Part shown: positions 16,657-25,247 of the stretch, piece by piece
Numbering within the stretch: position 1 is the first letter of the stretch
Layout of the letters: every line of letters starts with the position of its first letter
DNA from: an uncultured Gemmiger sp.
GTDB lineage: Bacteria; Bacillota; Clostridia; Oscillospirales; Ruminococcaceae
Assembly (NCBI GenBank): GCA_944388165.1
Contig: CALXHS010000086.1
Coordinates: 1 to 33,702, forward strand
DNA length: 33,702 bases
Direction of reading: 5' to 3'
The notes under the pieces: generated by a model
Seen by the model: only the letters and a program-made list of their open reading frames with translations
Databases searched by the model: none
What the model was told of the DNA's origin: nothing
Position numbers and translations under genes: made by a program

Positions 16657-17751
16657 TTATACCTCCTTTTTCATCTCATACAGGCGGTGCAGTTTGGGCT
16701 CCACCGCAAAAAATTCCTTGAGCAGCGCCGGGTTGAACACCCCGCACTGGCCGGTGCGGATCATTTCCAGCACCGTGTCCCGGTCAAAGGCTTTCTTGTA
16801 CACACGCTTGCAGCTCAATGCGTCGTACACGTCCGCCAGGGAAACGATCTGGGCCCAGACCGAGATCTCGTCCCCCTTCAGCCCGTCGGGATAGCCCCGG
16901 CCGTCCCACCGTTCGTGGTGGTGGCGGGCGATGTCGTAGGCATAGGGATAGGCTTCGTTGTTCCGCAGCTGGGGGATCTTTTCCAGCATCTCCGCCCCGC
17001 GGAGGGTATGGGTCTCCATGATCTTGCGTTCTTCGGGGGTCAGCCGTCCGGGCTTGTTCAGGATAGCGTCGGGAATGGCGATCTTGCCCACGTCGTGCAT
17101 GATGGCGGCAGTGGCGATGAGCTCGATTTCCGCCGAGCTGAACCCCTTGCCCATGGCGGTATCGGTGAGCATGGTTTTGGTGATGTCGTAGATGCGGCGG
17201 ACGTGCTCCCCGGATTCCCCGTCCCGGAACTCGATGGCGGTGGAGAGGGCTTCCAGCATGCCCATGTTCAGTGCCGCGATCTGCTTGGCCCGTTTCATCA
17301 GTTCCGACTGCTGCAGTTCCACCGTATTGCTCAGGCGGCGGCGGGCTTCGAACAGTTCCACCACCGACTGCACCCGTCGCAGGACCACGTAGGGCACCAC
17401 CGGCTTGCTGATCACGTCCATCACGCCCAGACGGTAGGCTTCCTTCATCACCTCATCCCGGGCTTCGGCGGTGATGAGGAACACCGGCAGCTTCTGGGTC
17501 AGGCCCCTGTCGCTGAGGCGGCGCAGCACCTCGATGCCGTCCATCTCGGGCATCATCACATCCAGCAGCACCGCACACAGCCGGTCCGGCCCCGCCAGGA
17601 TAGCATCCAGGCCCAGGCGGCCGTTTTCCGCCTCCTGAATGGCATAGTAAGGGGCGAACAGATTGTCCAGAATCGCGCGGTTGAACGCATCATCATCCAC
17701 AATGAGCAGGGTGCGGTGAGGGGCGGTCTTGCGTTGGCTGCTTTGTTCCAT
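16657..17751 (-). CDS. Response regulator with HD-GYP c-di-GMP phosphodiesterase domain
   Basis: The 364-residue protein has a receiver domain at 14-130, with the acidic pocket IVDDD (19-21), phospho-acceptor Asp64 (LLDVMMPEMDG) and Lys116, and a helical linker at about 130-165. The HD-GYP domain follows, with HD at 219-220 in IMHDVGKIAIPD and HHHERWDGRGYP (278-288) containing an intact GYP. Intact HD-GYP proteins hydrolyse cyclic di-GMP (some act on cGAMP), so this is a predicted phosphorylation-controlled phosphodiesterase. The ribosome binding site AAAAGGAGG precedes ATG at 17751. It leads an operon with an HPt protein and a uridine-kinase-like protein. No diguanylate cyclase is present in the window. 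Confidence 0.95.
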   Translation of the reverse strand: MEQSSQRKTAPHRTLLIVDDDAFNRAILDNLFAPYYAIQEAENGRLGLDAILAGPDRLCAVLLDVMMPEMDGIEVLRRLSDRGLTQKLPVFLITAEARDEVMKEAYRLGVMDVISKPVVPYVVLRRVQSVVELFEARRRLSNTVELQQSELMKRAKQIAALNMGMLEALSTAIEFRDGESGEHVRRIYDITKTMLTDTAMGKGFSSAEIELIATAAIMHDVGKIAIPDAILNKPGRLTPEERKIMETHTLRGAEMLEKIPQLRNNEAYPYAYDIARHHHERWDGRGYPDGLKGDEISVWAQIVSLADVYDALSCKRVYKKAFDRDTVLEMIRTGQCGVFNPALLKEFFAVEPKLHRLYEMKKEV

Positions 17752-17783
17752 CCCGGGGCCTCCTTTTGGCTGTATCTGGTTTC

Positions 17784-17812
17784 AGTATACTCAATTTTCG
17801 GGAAAACCACAA
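17784..17812 (-). promoter_or_regulatory. Promoter of the HD-GYP/HPt operon
   Basis: On the minus strand TTGTGG (17812-17807), 17 bp, then TATACT (17789-17784), about 32 bp before the start codon. Confidence 0.7.
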
Positions 17813-17823
17813 GGTTTTTCCCT

Positions 17824-17869
17824 GTAAAACCGAAACGGGACCCTGCTTGCGCAAAGTCCCGTCCCGGTT
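17824..17869 (-). terminator. Probable terminator of the pst-phoU operon
   Basis: On the minus strand CGGGAC pairs with GTCCCG (17861-17856 with 17841-17836), and outer ACCG pairs with CGGT (17868-17865 with 17832-17829) across a small internal loop. TTTTAC follows. The stem is imperfect, and it lies 44 bp after the phoU stop. Confidence 0.6.
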
Positions 17870-17912
17870 GGTATAGGAAAAATAAGAGAATGGCGTTGTT
17901 CTGCGCGGCGCA

Positions 17913-18587
17913 TCACACGATCTTGCGGGATTTGTGCACGCCGGTCTTGAGGAATTCCACCCACTCGGCCACGTTCACCGCGTGGTCGCCCAGACGTTCC
18001 AGATACTTGGTGATCATGAACAGGTCCAGGGCGGTCTCGGCCTCGTTGGGATGCTGGGCAATGTAGTGGGCGATCTCGCCGCTGATGCGGTTGAAGGAAG
18101 CATCCGCCACGTCGTCCCGGGCGATGACCTCCGCCGCGCTGGCCAGGTCCACCTGCACATAGGCGCCGATGGACTGTTTGACCATCTTCAGCACCAGGTC
18201 ACCCATGCGGTAGATGTCCTCCATCACGCCCACGGCGGTGGCGGTGTCCACATGCAGGTGCAGGATGATCTCCGCAATGTCGGAAGCCTGGTCGGCGATG
18301 CGCTCGATGTCGGTGACCATCTTCAGGGCGGTGGACACCTTGCGCAGGTCGCTGGCCACCGGCTGCTGGCGCAGGAACAGGGTCAGGCAGCGGTGTTCCA
18401 CTTCGTGTTCCACGGCGTCGATCTCGCTGTCCCGGGAAATGACGCTGCGGGCCAGTTCGATGTCGCCGGTCTTGAGGGCGGTGAGGGCGCTTTCGATGGC
18501 GCCCCCCGCCGCGTGGCCCATGCGGGCCAGCATGGTATCAAGCTGCAACAGCTCTTCGTCGTAAATCTTGCGACTGCTGGTAGGCAT
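17913..18587 (-). CDS. phoU: Phosphate-transport regulator PhoU
   Basis: The 224-residue all-helical protein has the two PhoU repeats, each with the metal-binding pattern. The first includes ALKMVTDIERIADQASDIAEI (near 87-107) and the second ITKYLERLGDHAVNVAEWV (near 192-210), with the expected E..D and D-H/Q residues. PhoU links the Pst transporter to the PhoR kinase and turns off the Pho response when phosphate is plentiful. It is the last gene of the pst operon, 17 bp after pstB, with AAAGGGGG as binding site, the common order in Firmicutes. Confidence 0.97.
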   Translation of the reverse strand: MPTSSRKIYDEELLQLDTMLARMGHAAGGAIESALTALKTGDIELARSVISRDSEIDAVEHEVEHRCLTLFLRQQPVASDLRKVSTALKMVTDIERIADQASDIAEIILHLHVDTATAVGVMEDIYRMGDLVLKMVKQSIGAYVQVDLASAAEVIARDDVADASFNRISGEIAHYIAQHPNEAETALDLFMITKYLERLGDHAVNVAEWVEFLKTGVHKSRKIV

Positions 18588-18604
18588 GCAAATTTCCCCC
18601 TTTA

Positions 18605-19357
<753 letters not shown>

Positions 19358-19363
19358 CGTCAC

Positions 19364-20284
19364 TCATTTTCCTTTCGCAAGTTTGCCCGCCACAAAACCG
19401 GACAGGGCATTGATGGCCAGGACCAGGGCCAGCAGCACCACAGCGGTGCCGTAGGTCTCGCCCACATGCAGGCCTTCGTTGGAAAGCATATACATGTGCA
19501 CAGCCAGGGTACGGGTGGAGCTGAACACGCTGTTGGGGATGGCAGCCACCGTGCTGGCGGTGTAGATCAGGGCAGCGGTCTCGCCCACGATACGGCCCAC
19601 GGCCAGGATGATGCCGGACAGGATGCCGGGCATGGCGGAGGGCAGCACGATGTTGAAGACGGTGCGCAGCTTGCCGGCGCCCAGGCCGAAGCTGCCTTCC
19701 CGGTAGGAATCAGGCACCGCCAGAAGGGCTTCCTCGGTGGTGCGCATAATGACCGGCAGCACCATGATGGACAGGGTGAAGGCGCCGGCGATGAGGGAAT
19801 AGCCCCATTTCAGCTGGGTGACAAAGAACAGCATGCCGAACAGGCCGTAGACGATGGAGGGGATGCCCTGCAAAGTCTCGGTAGTCAGGCGGACCACCTT
19901 CACCATCTTGTTGCCCCGCTTGGCGTATTCCACCAGCCAGACGGCGGCGAAGATGCCCAGAGGGGTGGCGATGGCCAGGGAGAAGGCGGTCATCAGAAGG
20001 GTGTTGATGAGGGCCGGCATGAGAGAGACGTTTTCGGAGTTGTATTCCCACTCAAACAGGCTGAGTTTCAGGTTGGGGATGCCCATGACCAGGATGTACC
20101 CGATCAGGAACACCAGCACGGCCACCGTGACAAGGGCGGCCAGACGGACCAGCCAGCGCATGACGAAGGCCCAGACGCGGGCGGAGGTGCGGTTTTCCCG
20201 GTTCTTGGCCGGGGGGATCATCTGTGCGCGGGAAGCGCTGTATTCGCCGGGATTGGCGCCGGTCGTAATGGTAGACTCAGGCAT
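19364..20284 (-). CDS. pstA: Phosphate ABC transporter permease PstA
   Basis: The 306-residue permease has an N-terminal cytosolic extension of about 40 residues, six predicted helices and the coupling-helix region RTTEEALLAVPDSYREGSFGLGAGKLRTVF, the EAA-type motif that contacts PstB. ETLQGIPSIVYGLFG is the conserved PstA/PstC segment. Its ATG at 20284 overlaps the pstC stop by 8 bp. It pairs with PstC to form the membrane channel. Confidence 0.97.
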   Translation of the reverse strand: MPESTITTGANPGEYSASRAQMIPPAKNRENRTSARVWAFVMRWLVRLAALVTVAVLVFLIGYILVMGIPNLKLSLFEWEYNSENVSLMPALINTLLMTAFSLAIATPLGIFAAVWLVEYAKRGNKMVKVVRLTTETLQGIPSIVYGLFGMLFFVTQLKWGYSLIAGAFTLSIMVLPVIMRTTEEALLAVPDSYREGSFGLGAGKLRTVFNIVLPSAMPGILSGIILAVGRIVGETAALIYTASTVAAIPNSVFSSTRTLAVHMYMLSNEGLHVGETYGTAVVLLALVLAINALSGFVAGKLAKGK

Positions 20285-21179
20285 TTTTCTCCCTCTCCTT
20301 CACAAGGCTGAAGCTCACATTGATGAGCAGAATGAATACGAACAACACAACGCCGGTGGCGATCAGCGCTTCCCGGTGCAGGTCTGCGGCATAGCCCATC
20401 TCAATGACGATGTTGCTGGTCATGGTGCGCAGGCCCTGGAACAAGCCCTGGGGCATCCAGGTCTGGTTGCCGGCCACCATCACCACGGCCATGGTCTCGC
20501 CGATGGCGCGGCCGATGCCCAGGATCACGGCGGAAAGCACACCGCTCTTGGCGGCGGGCAGGATGGTAAAGAAGACGCTGCGTTCATGGGTAGCGCCCAG
20601 GGCCAGGCTGCCCTCGTAGTAGCTTTCGGGCACGGCGTCCAGGCTGGCCTTGCTCACCGTGATGATGGTGGGCAGGATCATGATGCCCAGCAGAAGGCTG
20701 GCGGTGAACAGGCTCATGCCCTTGCCGTTGCTGATGCCCAGAGTCTTGCGGACGAAGTCGGTTTTCAGCACTGCCTGGATGGCCGGCACCAGAACCACCA
20801 TGCCGAAGAAGCCGTACACCACCGAGGGGATGCCGGCCAGCAGCTGAACGGCGGGCAGCAGCACCTTGTTGATGCGGGGGGAGGCAAAGCGGCTCATGTA
20901 GATGGCGGTGAGCAGGCCGATGGGCACGCCCACCACGATGGCGCCGGCGGTGATATAGATGCTGCCCAGGATCATGGGCAGGATGCCGTAAATGTCGTTA
21001 CCCGGCTTCCAGGTAGTACCCAGCAGGAACTTCAGAGGTCCGATCTCAAAGATGGTGGGCAGGCCGTTGGCAAACAGAAAGATGCAGATGAGGGCCACCG
21101 CCAGGATCGAGATGCAGGCGCAGGCGGTAAACACCCATTTCATCACCACTTCTTTTGTGTTGGATGTTCTCGTACTCAT
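20277..21179 (-). CDS. pstC: Phosphate ABC transporter permease PstC
   Basis: The 300-residue permease has six predicted helices, QLLAGIPSVVYGFFGMVVL and the coupling segment SKASLDAVPESYYEGSLALGATHERSVF. Start ATG at 21179 (MSTRTSNTKEV) has AGGA four bases upstream. An upstream TTG at 21194 is in frame but unlikely. It is the second gene of the operon, separated from pstS by 120 bp that include a stem-loop. Confidence 0.97.
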   Translation of the reverse strand: MSTRTSNTKEVVMKWVFTACACISILAVALICIFLFANGLPTIFEIGPLKFLLGTTWKPGNDIYGILPMILGSIYITAGAIVVGVPIGLLTAIYMSRFASPRINKVLLPAVQLLAGIPSVVYGFFGMVVLVPAIQAVLKTDFVRKTLGISNGKGMSLFTASLLLGIMILPTIITVSKASLDAVPESYYEGSLALGATHERSVFFTILPAAKSGVLSAVILGIGRAIGETMAVVMVAGNQTWMPQGLFQGLRTMTSNIVIEMGYAADLHREALIATGVVLFVFILLINVSFSLVKEREKNA

Positions 21180-21255
21180 TTTCCTATACTCCAATCTTGT
21201 GCGGAGGGGTCGTTCGGCCCCAAGGAACAGAGGTTTCCGTTTTTATACCCAAAGA

Positions 21256-21283
21256 AATGGCCGCTGCGGCGGCAACGGCCATT
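21256..21283 (-). other. Stem-loop between pstS and pstC
   Basis: AATGGCCG (21283-21276 on the minus strand) pairs perfectly with CGGCCATT (21263-21256), with extra pairing in the loop. TTTCTTTGGG follows rather than a clean T-run. It may be a leaky terminator or a 3'-protecting hairpin that makes pstS mRNA more abundant than the downstream genes, as is common in binding-protein operons. Confidence 0.6.
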
Positions 21284-21299
21284 GAATGTACGGGTTCAG

Positions 21300-22247
21300 T
21301 TACTGGATGGCGTCCCAGGTGGTGGTCTCGCCCACGTAGATGCTCTTGATCTGCTCGGTGGTCAGGTCCTCGATGGGGTTGGCGGGGTTGACGATGACAG
21401 CGATGCCGTCCATGGCCAGCACGGTGCCCACAGCGCCGGCTTCCACTTCGGAATCCTTCAGTTCACGGGAAGCCATGCCGATGGTGTAGGTGCCGTCCAG
21501 AGCGCCGGAGACGCCGACGGTGGAGTCGGTGGTCAGCAGCTCAATGCTGGCGTTGGCGTTCACAGCCTTGTAGGCTTCGATGAGCTTTTCAATCAGGGGG
21601 CTGACGGAGGAAGAACCGCCCACGGTGATGCTGCCGGAAGGCTGGGTGCTCTCGAAGGCGGCGGCATCGTCGGAACCGATGTAGCCATCCTCGGTGGCCA
21701 GGGCCTGACCGTCGGTGCTCAGGCAGTAGTTGATGAAGTCAACAGCCACGGGGTCGGTGGCATCGCCGTTGGTGACGATGTTGAAGGGACGGGCCAGGGT
21801 GTAGGTGCCGTCCTTGACGGTCTCGGCGGAAGCAGCCACGCCGCCCACGGTGACAGCCTTGACGGTGTCGTTCAGGCTGCCCAGGCTGATGTAGCCGATG
21901 GCGGTCTCATCGTTGGCAACGGTGGTCATGACGCCGTTGGTGGAGTTCTGGGTGGCGGCACCGGCGGAGGTGTTGTCCACCTTTTCGCCGGCATCGTTCT
22001 TCTCTTCCACGCCGGTCAGTTCGATGAAGGCGCCGCGGGTGCCGGAGCCTTCCTCACGGGTGATGACGGTGATGGCCTGGGTGTTGTCAAAGTCGCTGGC
22101 GGTTTCTTCGGCGGCGGCTTCGGTGGTGGCGGAGCTGGTCTCGGGAGCGGTGCTCTCGGAGGCGGTGCTCTCAGAAGCGGTGTTGCCGCAGGCGGCCAGG
22201 CTCAGGGCCATAGCGGCGGCGCAAACCAAAGCGATCTTACGTTTCAT
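21300..22247 (-). CDS. pstS: Phosphate-binding lipoprotein PstS, circularly permuted
   Basis: The 315-residue lipoprotein has the signal MKRKIALVCAAAMALSLAAC, with lipidated Cys20, and a Ser/Thr/Glu linker to about 55. The binding domain is in an unusual order. Residues 58-195 hold ITVITREEGSGTRGAF, AIGYISLGSLND and the FINYCLSTDGQAL stretch, which in ordinary PstS form the C-terminal half. Residues 206-315 hold SITVGGSSSVSPLIEKL, MASRELKDSE and GIAVIVNPANPIEDLT, normally the N-terminal half, and the protein ends TTTWDAIQ, exactly where the C-terminal half would normally begin. All phosphate-contacting motifs (GSSSV, SRELK, REEGSGTR) are present, so it should be functional. The start at 22247 is set by the signal peptide; an upstream TTG is not credible. 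It is the first gene of the pst operon. Confidence 0.95.
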   Translation of the reverse strand: MKRKIALVCAAAMALSLAACGNTASESTASESTAPETSSATTEAAAEETASDFDNTQAITVITREEGSGTRGAFIELTGVEEKNDAGEKVDNTSAGAATQNSTNGVMTTVANDETAIGYISLGSLNDTVKAVTVGGVAASAETVKDGTYTLARPFNIVTNGDATDPVAVDFINYCLSTDGQALATEDGYIGSDDAAAFESTQPSGSITVGGSSSVSPLIEKLIEAYKAVNANASIELLTTDSTVGVSGALDGTYTIGMASRELKDSEVEAGAVGTVLAMDGIAVIVNPANPIEDLTTEQIKSIYVGETTTWDAIQ

Positions 22248-22352
22248 ATTGTTCTTCTTCTCCCTTTTTGCTCGATTTTCATTCAGCAAAGTATCGGCGC
22301 GGGGCTTACCAACTGTCCCGCGGCTCGGCGCCCTTCCGTCGGGCGCAAGGGT

Positions 22353-22419
22353 ATTGTAGCACCGGCGGGGCGGCGGTTTCGACCATGCGGCGGTACAATC
22401 GGTGTAAATCTTCGGTCAA
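22353..22419 (-). promoter_or_regulatory. Pho-box array and -10 box of the pst operon
   Basis: On the minus strand the hexamers TTGACC (22419-22414), TTTACA (22408-22403) and TGTACC (22397-22392) follow each other at an exact 11-bp period. After 33 bp comes TACAAT (22358-22353) as -10. No -35 hexamer is visible, as expected for a promoter activated by a PhoP/PhoB-type regulator. The mRNA leader would be about 100 nt. Confidence 0.65.
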
Positions 22420-22513
22420 ATGGTAACCCGAATTGAAAAGGAATTGTAAAATTCGTAAAATTTCGGGCGATATTTTCGGGCAAAACGCCCGGAAAGTGCC
22501 TTGCCGGGGCCAT

Positions 22514-22580
22514 TTTACATAAATTTTACAAACACTTTACCGCCTTTTGCTACCGCTGAAGTGCGCAGCACCGTTATAAT
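22514..22580 (+). promoter_or_regulatory. Pho-box array and -10 box of the Na+/phosphate cotransporter operon
   Basis: TTTACA (22514-22519), TTTACA (22525-22530) and TTTACC (22536-22541) have an 11-bp period, with a weaker TTGCTA-like fourth copy near 22547. After 33 bp from the third copy comes a perfect TATAAT (22575-22580), with no -35 box. The layout matches that of the pst promoter on the other strand base for base in spacing. Confidence 0.7.
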
Positions 22581-22593
22581 AGGAGACGGTATG

Positions 22594-22721
22594 ATGCCGG
22601 TTTGCGGCATGGGGGCACGGCCCCCGGAAAAATAGGAGTGGGCAGACACTACGGGTCCCTTTTACCTTATAAGGGGGAATTGCGGGTTTTTGCCCCCATA
22701 TAAGAGAATGGAAGTGGACCC
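22594..22721 (+). promoter_or_regulatory. Structured 5' leader of the cotransporter mRNA
   Basis: Three consecutive stem-loops are predicted. ATGCCG (22594-22599) pairs with CGGCAT (22605-22610), and GGGGGC (22611-22616) with GCCCCC (22620-22625). A larger structure has an outer stem GGGTCC (22653-22658) with GGACCC (22716-22721), and an inner stem CTTATA plus GGGGG (22666-22677) with CCCCC plus TATAAG (22693-22704), broken by one A-A mismatch. The outer stem ends three bases before the start codon and covers the only binding-site-like bases there. I do not recognise a known riboswitch class. Confidence 0.5.
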
Positions 22722-22724
22722 TGT

Positions 22725-24494
22725 ATGAGTATTTTCAACATCTTCGTCCTCCTCGGCGGCCTTGCCATGTTCCTTTACGGTATGGACGTCATGGGCAAGA
22801 ACCTGGAGCAGACCGCCGGCGGCAAGCTGCAGGTCATTCTGAGCAAGATGACCTCCTCTCCCCTGCGCGGCCTTCTGCTGGGTCTGGCGGTCACCGCCGT
22901 GATCCAGTCCTCCTCCGCCACCACCGTCATGGTCGTCGGCTTCGTCAACTCCGGTCTGATGGACTTGTACCAGGCGGTGGGCGTCATCATGGGCGCCAAC
23001 ATCGGCACCACCGTGACCTCCTGGCTGCTGAGCCTTACCGGCCTGGAAGGCGAGAGCTTCTTTATCCAGATGCTCAGCCCCGACGCCTGGAGCCCTCTGC
23101 TGGGCTTTGTGGGCATCGTCATGTTCATGTTCTGCAAGGACCGTAAGAAGGGCGTCGGCCAGATTTTCCTGGGCTTTGCCATCCTTATGGCCGGCATGAA
23201 TCTGATGACCAGCGCCACCGCGCCCCTGGCCGACGCGCCCTGGTTCGGTGAGCTGTTCCTGGCCTTCACCAACCCCGTTCTGGGCGTGCTGGTGGGTGCT
23301 CTGCTCACCGCCATCATCCAGTCCTCCTCCGCTTCCGTGGGTATCCTGCAGGCGCTGTCCGCCTCCACCGGCGCTGTGTCCGTGGCGGCTGCCATGCCCA
23401 TCATCATGGGCCAGAACATCGGCACCTGCGTCACTGCGCTGATCTCCTCCGCCGGTGCCAACAAGAATGCCCGCCGTACCGCCATGATCCACCTGTACTT
23501 CAACATCATCGGCACCACGGTGTTCCTGTGCGGGTTCTATGCCCTGAACGCCGTGTTCCATTTCGCCTTCTATCACGACCAGGCCACCACTTTCAACATC
23601 GCCATCATCCACACCGTCTTCAACGTGGTGACCACCGCCATCCTGCTGCCCTTCAACAAGCTGCTGGTCCGTCTGGCCATCCTCACCGTGCCGGACAGCA
23701 AGGAACCCCAGCAGAACTCCCTGCTGGACGAGCGTCTGCTCTCCACCCCCGCCGTGGCCGTCAACCGTGCCATGCTGGTGGGCGGCGATATGGCTGAGAT
23801 CTGCCGCACTTCCCTGCTGCAGGCCATGTCCACCACCCGCAAATGGGACGACACCGTGGCCGATGAGGTCCGCCGCAAGGAAGACGCCATCGACCATTAC
23901 GAGGACGTTCTGGGCACCTACCTGGTGCAGCTGTCCGGCCGCCCCCTGAGCAAGGAGGACAACCGCACCATCAACACCCTGCTGCATACCATCGGCGACT
24001 TTGAACGCATCTCCGACCACTCCATGAACCTCATCGAGGCCGCGGAGGAGATCCGGGACAAGAACATCCGCTTCAGCGACGAAGCCCTGGCCGACCTGGC
24101 CGTGCTGGAATCGGCGGTGCAGGACATCGTCAACCGCACGGTGGACGCCTTCCAGAAGCGTGACTGCTACGCCGCGGGCAAGATCGAGCCCCTGGAAGAA
24201 GTGGTGGACGGCCTGGTGCGGGAGGTCAAGACCCGCCACATCGCCCGCCTGCAGGCCGGCACCTGCACCATCGAGTACGGCTTCGTGCTGGATGACCTGC
24301 TCACCACCTACGAGCGCATCGCGGACCACTGCTCCAACATCGCGGTGGCCATGATCGAAGTGTCGGAGGACAAGTTCGACACCCACGAATACCTGAACAA
24401 CATCAAGAACGGCTCCAGCATGAAGTTTGAACAGCGGTACGAGAAATATCGTGACCGCTACGCCTTCCCCACCGAAGCCGTGACCAACGAATAA
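22725..24494 (+). CDS. Na+/phosphate cotransporter with C-terminal PhoU-like domain
   Basis: The 589-residue protein has two inverted NptA/Na-Pi cotransporter repeats with their hallmark QSSSATT (61-67) and QSSSASV (199-205), each followed by GANIGT or GQNIGT. About eight helices run to residue 325. A cytosolic PhoU-like helical domain follows at about 345-565 (TIGDFERISDHSMNLIEAAEE, TYERIADHCSNIAVAMIE), with the D/E-R-I-x-DH metal-type motifs. It imports phosphate with sodium, and the tail may tie transport to Pho signalling. ATG at 22725 has no strong Shine-Dalgarno and lies just after a leader hairpin. It starts an operon with a PhoB/PhoR-like pair and is divergent from pst. Confidence 0.95.
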   Translation: MSIFNIFVLLGGLAMFLYGMDVMGKNLEQTAGGKLQVILSKMTSSPLRGLLLGLAVTAVIQSSSATTVMVVGFVNSGLMDLYQAVGVIMGANIGTTVTSWLLSLTGLEGESFFIQMLSPDAWSPLLGFVGIVMFMFCKDRKKGVGQIFLGFAILMAGMNLMTSATAPLADAPWFGELFLAFTNPVLGVLVGALLTAIIQSSSASVGILQALSASTGAVSVAAAMPIIMGQNIGTCVTALISSAGANKNARRTAMIHLYFNIIGTTVFLCGFYALNAVFHFAFYHDQATTFNIAIIHTVFNVVTTAILLPFNKLLVRLAILTVPDSKEPQQNSLLDERLLSTPAVAVNRAMLVGGDMAEICRTSLLQAMSTTRKWDDTVADEVRRKEDAIDHYEDVLGTYLVQLSGRPLSKEDNRTINTLLHTIGDFERISDHSMNLIEAAEEIRDKNIRFSDEALADLAVLESAVQDIVNRTVDAFQKRDCYAAGKIEPLEEVVDGLVREVKTRHIARLQAGTCTIEYGFVLDDLLTTYERIADHCSNIAVAMIEVSEDKFDTHEYLNNIKNGSSMKFEQRYEKYRDRYAFPTEAVTNE

Positions 24495-24497
24495 ACC

Positions 24498-24527
24498 GAA
24501 GCCCGCCCTTGTCCGGCGGGCTTCTTG
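24498..24527 (+). terminator. Hairpin between the cotransporter and phoB-like genes
   Basis: GAAGCCCGCC (24498-24507) pairs perfectly with GGCGGGCTTC (24515-24524) across a 7-base loop. Only TTGGT follows, so it is probably a leaky terminator or a stabilising hairpin that lowers expression of the downstream regulator genes. Confidence 0.65.
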
Positions 24528-24545
24528 GTACAAGGAGTGTTTCAT

Positions 24546-25247
24546 ATGATTTACATCGTCGAGGATGACGCCAGCATCCGGGAACTGGAGCAGTACGCCC
24601 TGCAGACCAATTCCTACACCGCCCGGGGCTTTGCCGACGGCGCCAGCTTCTGGACCGCCGTGTACGACACGGTGCCCGACCTGGTGATCCTGGATGTGAT
24701 GCTTCCCGATGAGGACGGCTACCAGATCCTGAGCAAACTGCGGGAGAATGCTTCCACCCGCAACGTGCCGGTGATCATGGTCACCGCCAAGACCAGCGAG
24801 ATCGACGTGGTCAAGGGCCTGGACAAGGGCGCCGACGATTATCTGTGCAAGCCCTTCGGCATCATGGAGTTCATCAGCCGGGTGAAGGCGGTGCTGCGCC
24901 GGGCGCAGAACACCGCGGCCGCCGCCCCCGCCGCCCTGCGGTTCGGGGCCATCGCCCTGGACGACCTGACCCGCACCGTCACGGTGGAGAACGAGCCGGT
25001 GGAACTGACCTTCAAGGAATATTCCCTGCTGCATTTCTTCCTGGAACACCCGGAAGAGGTGCTGGCCCGGGAACGGATCATGAAAGCGGTGTGGGACACC
25101 GACGACCTGCTGGAATCCCGCACCATCGACATGCACGTGCGCACCCTGCGCCAGAAGCTGGGCGACGCCGGGGAGTCCATCCGCACGGTGCGCAAGGTAG
25201 GCTACAAACTCAGTGCCCGTGGGGCGGAGAACAGCGATGAAGCCTGA
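24546..25247 (+). CDS. PhoB/PhoP-like response regulator (OmpR family)
   Basis: The 233-residue protein has a receiver with Asp7/Asp8, phospho-acceptor Asp50 (VILDVMLPDEDG), Thr80 and Lys102. A C-terminal winged helix follows at about 130-225, with LTFKEYSLLHFFLEHPEEVLARERI and RTIDMHVRTLRQKLGD. ATG at 24546 has AAGGAG eight bases upstream; an upstream TTG is rejected. OmpR-family regulators bind direct repeats with an 11-bp period, just what is seen in the two phosphate promoters of this window. With the adjacent kinase gene, which overlaps by 11 bp, it is the likely phosphate regulator. Confidence 0.9.
   Translation: MIYIVEDDASIRELEQYALQTNSYTARGFADGASFWTAVYDTVPDLVILDVMLPDEDGYQILSKLRENASTRNVPVIMVTAKTSEIDVVKGLDKGADDYLCKPFGIMEFISRVKAVLRRAQNTAAAAPAALRFGAIALDDLTRTVTVENEPVELTFKEYSLLHFFLEHPEEVLARERIMKAVWDTDDLLESRTIDMHVRTLRQKLGDAGESIRTVRKVGYKLSARGAENSDEA

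Noticed and set aside
22638-22703. 21-codon GTG-initiated leader peptide in the cotransporter leader
   Set aside because: AGGA abuts the GTG with no spacing, so initiation there is improbable. The bases are better explained by RNA structure.
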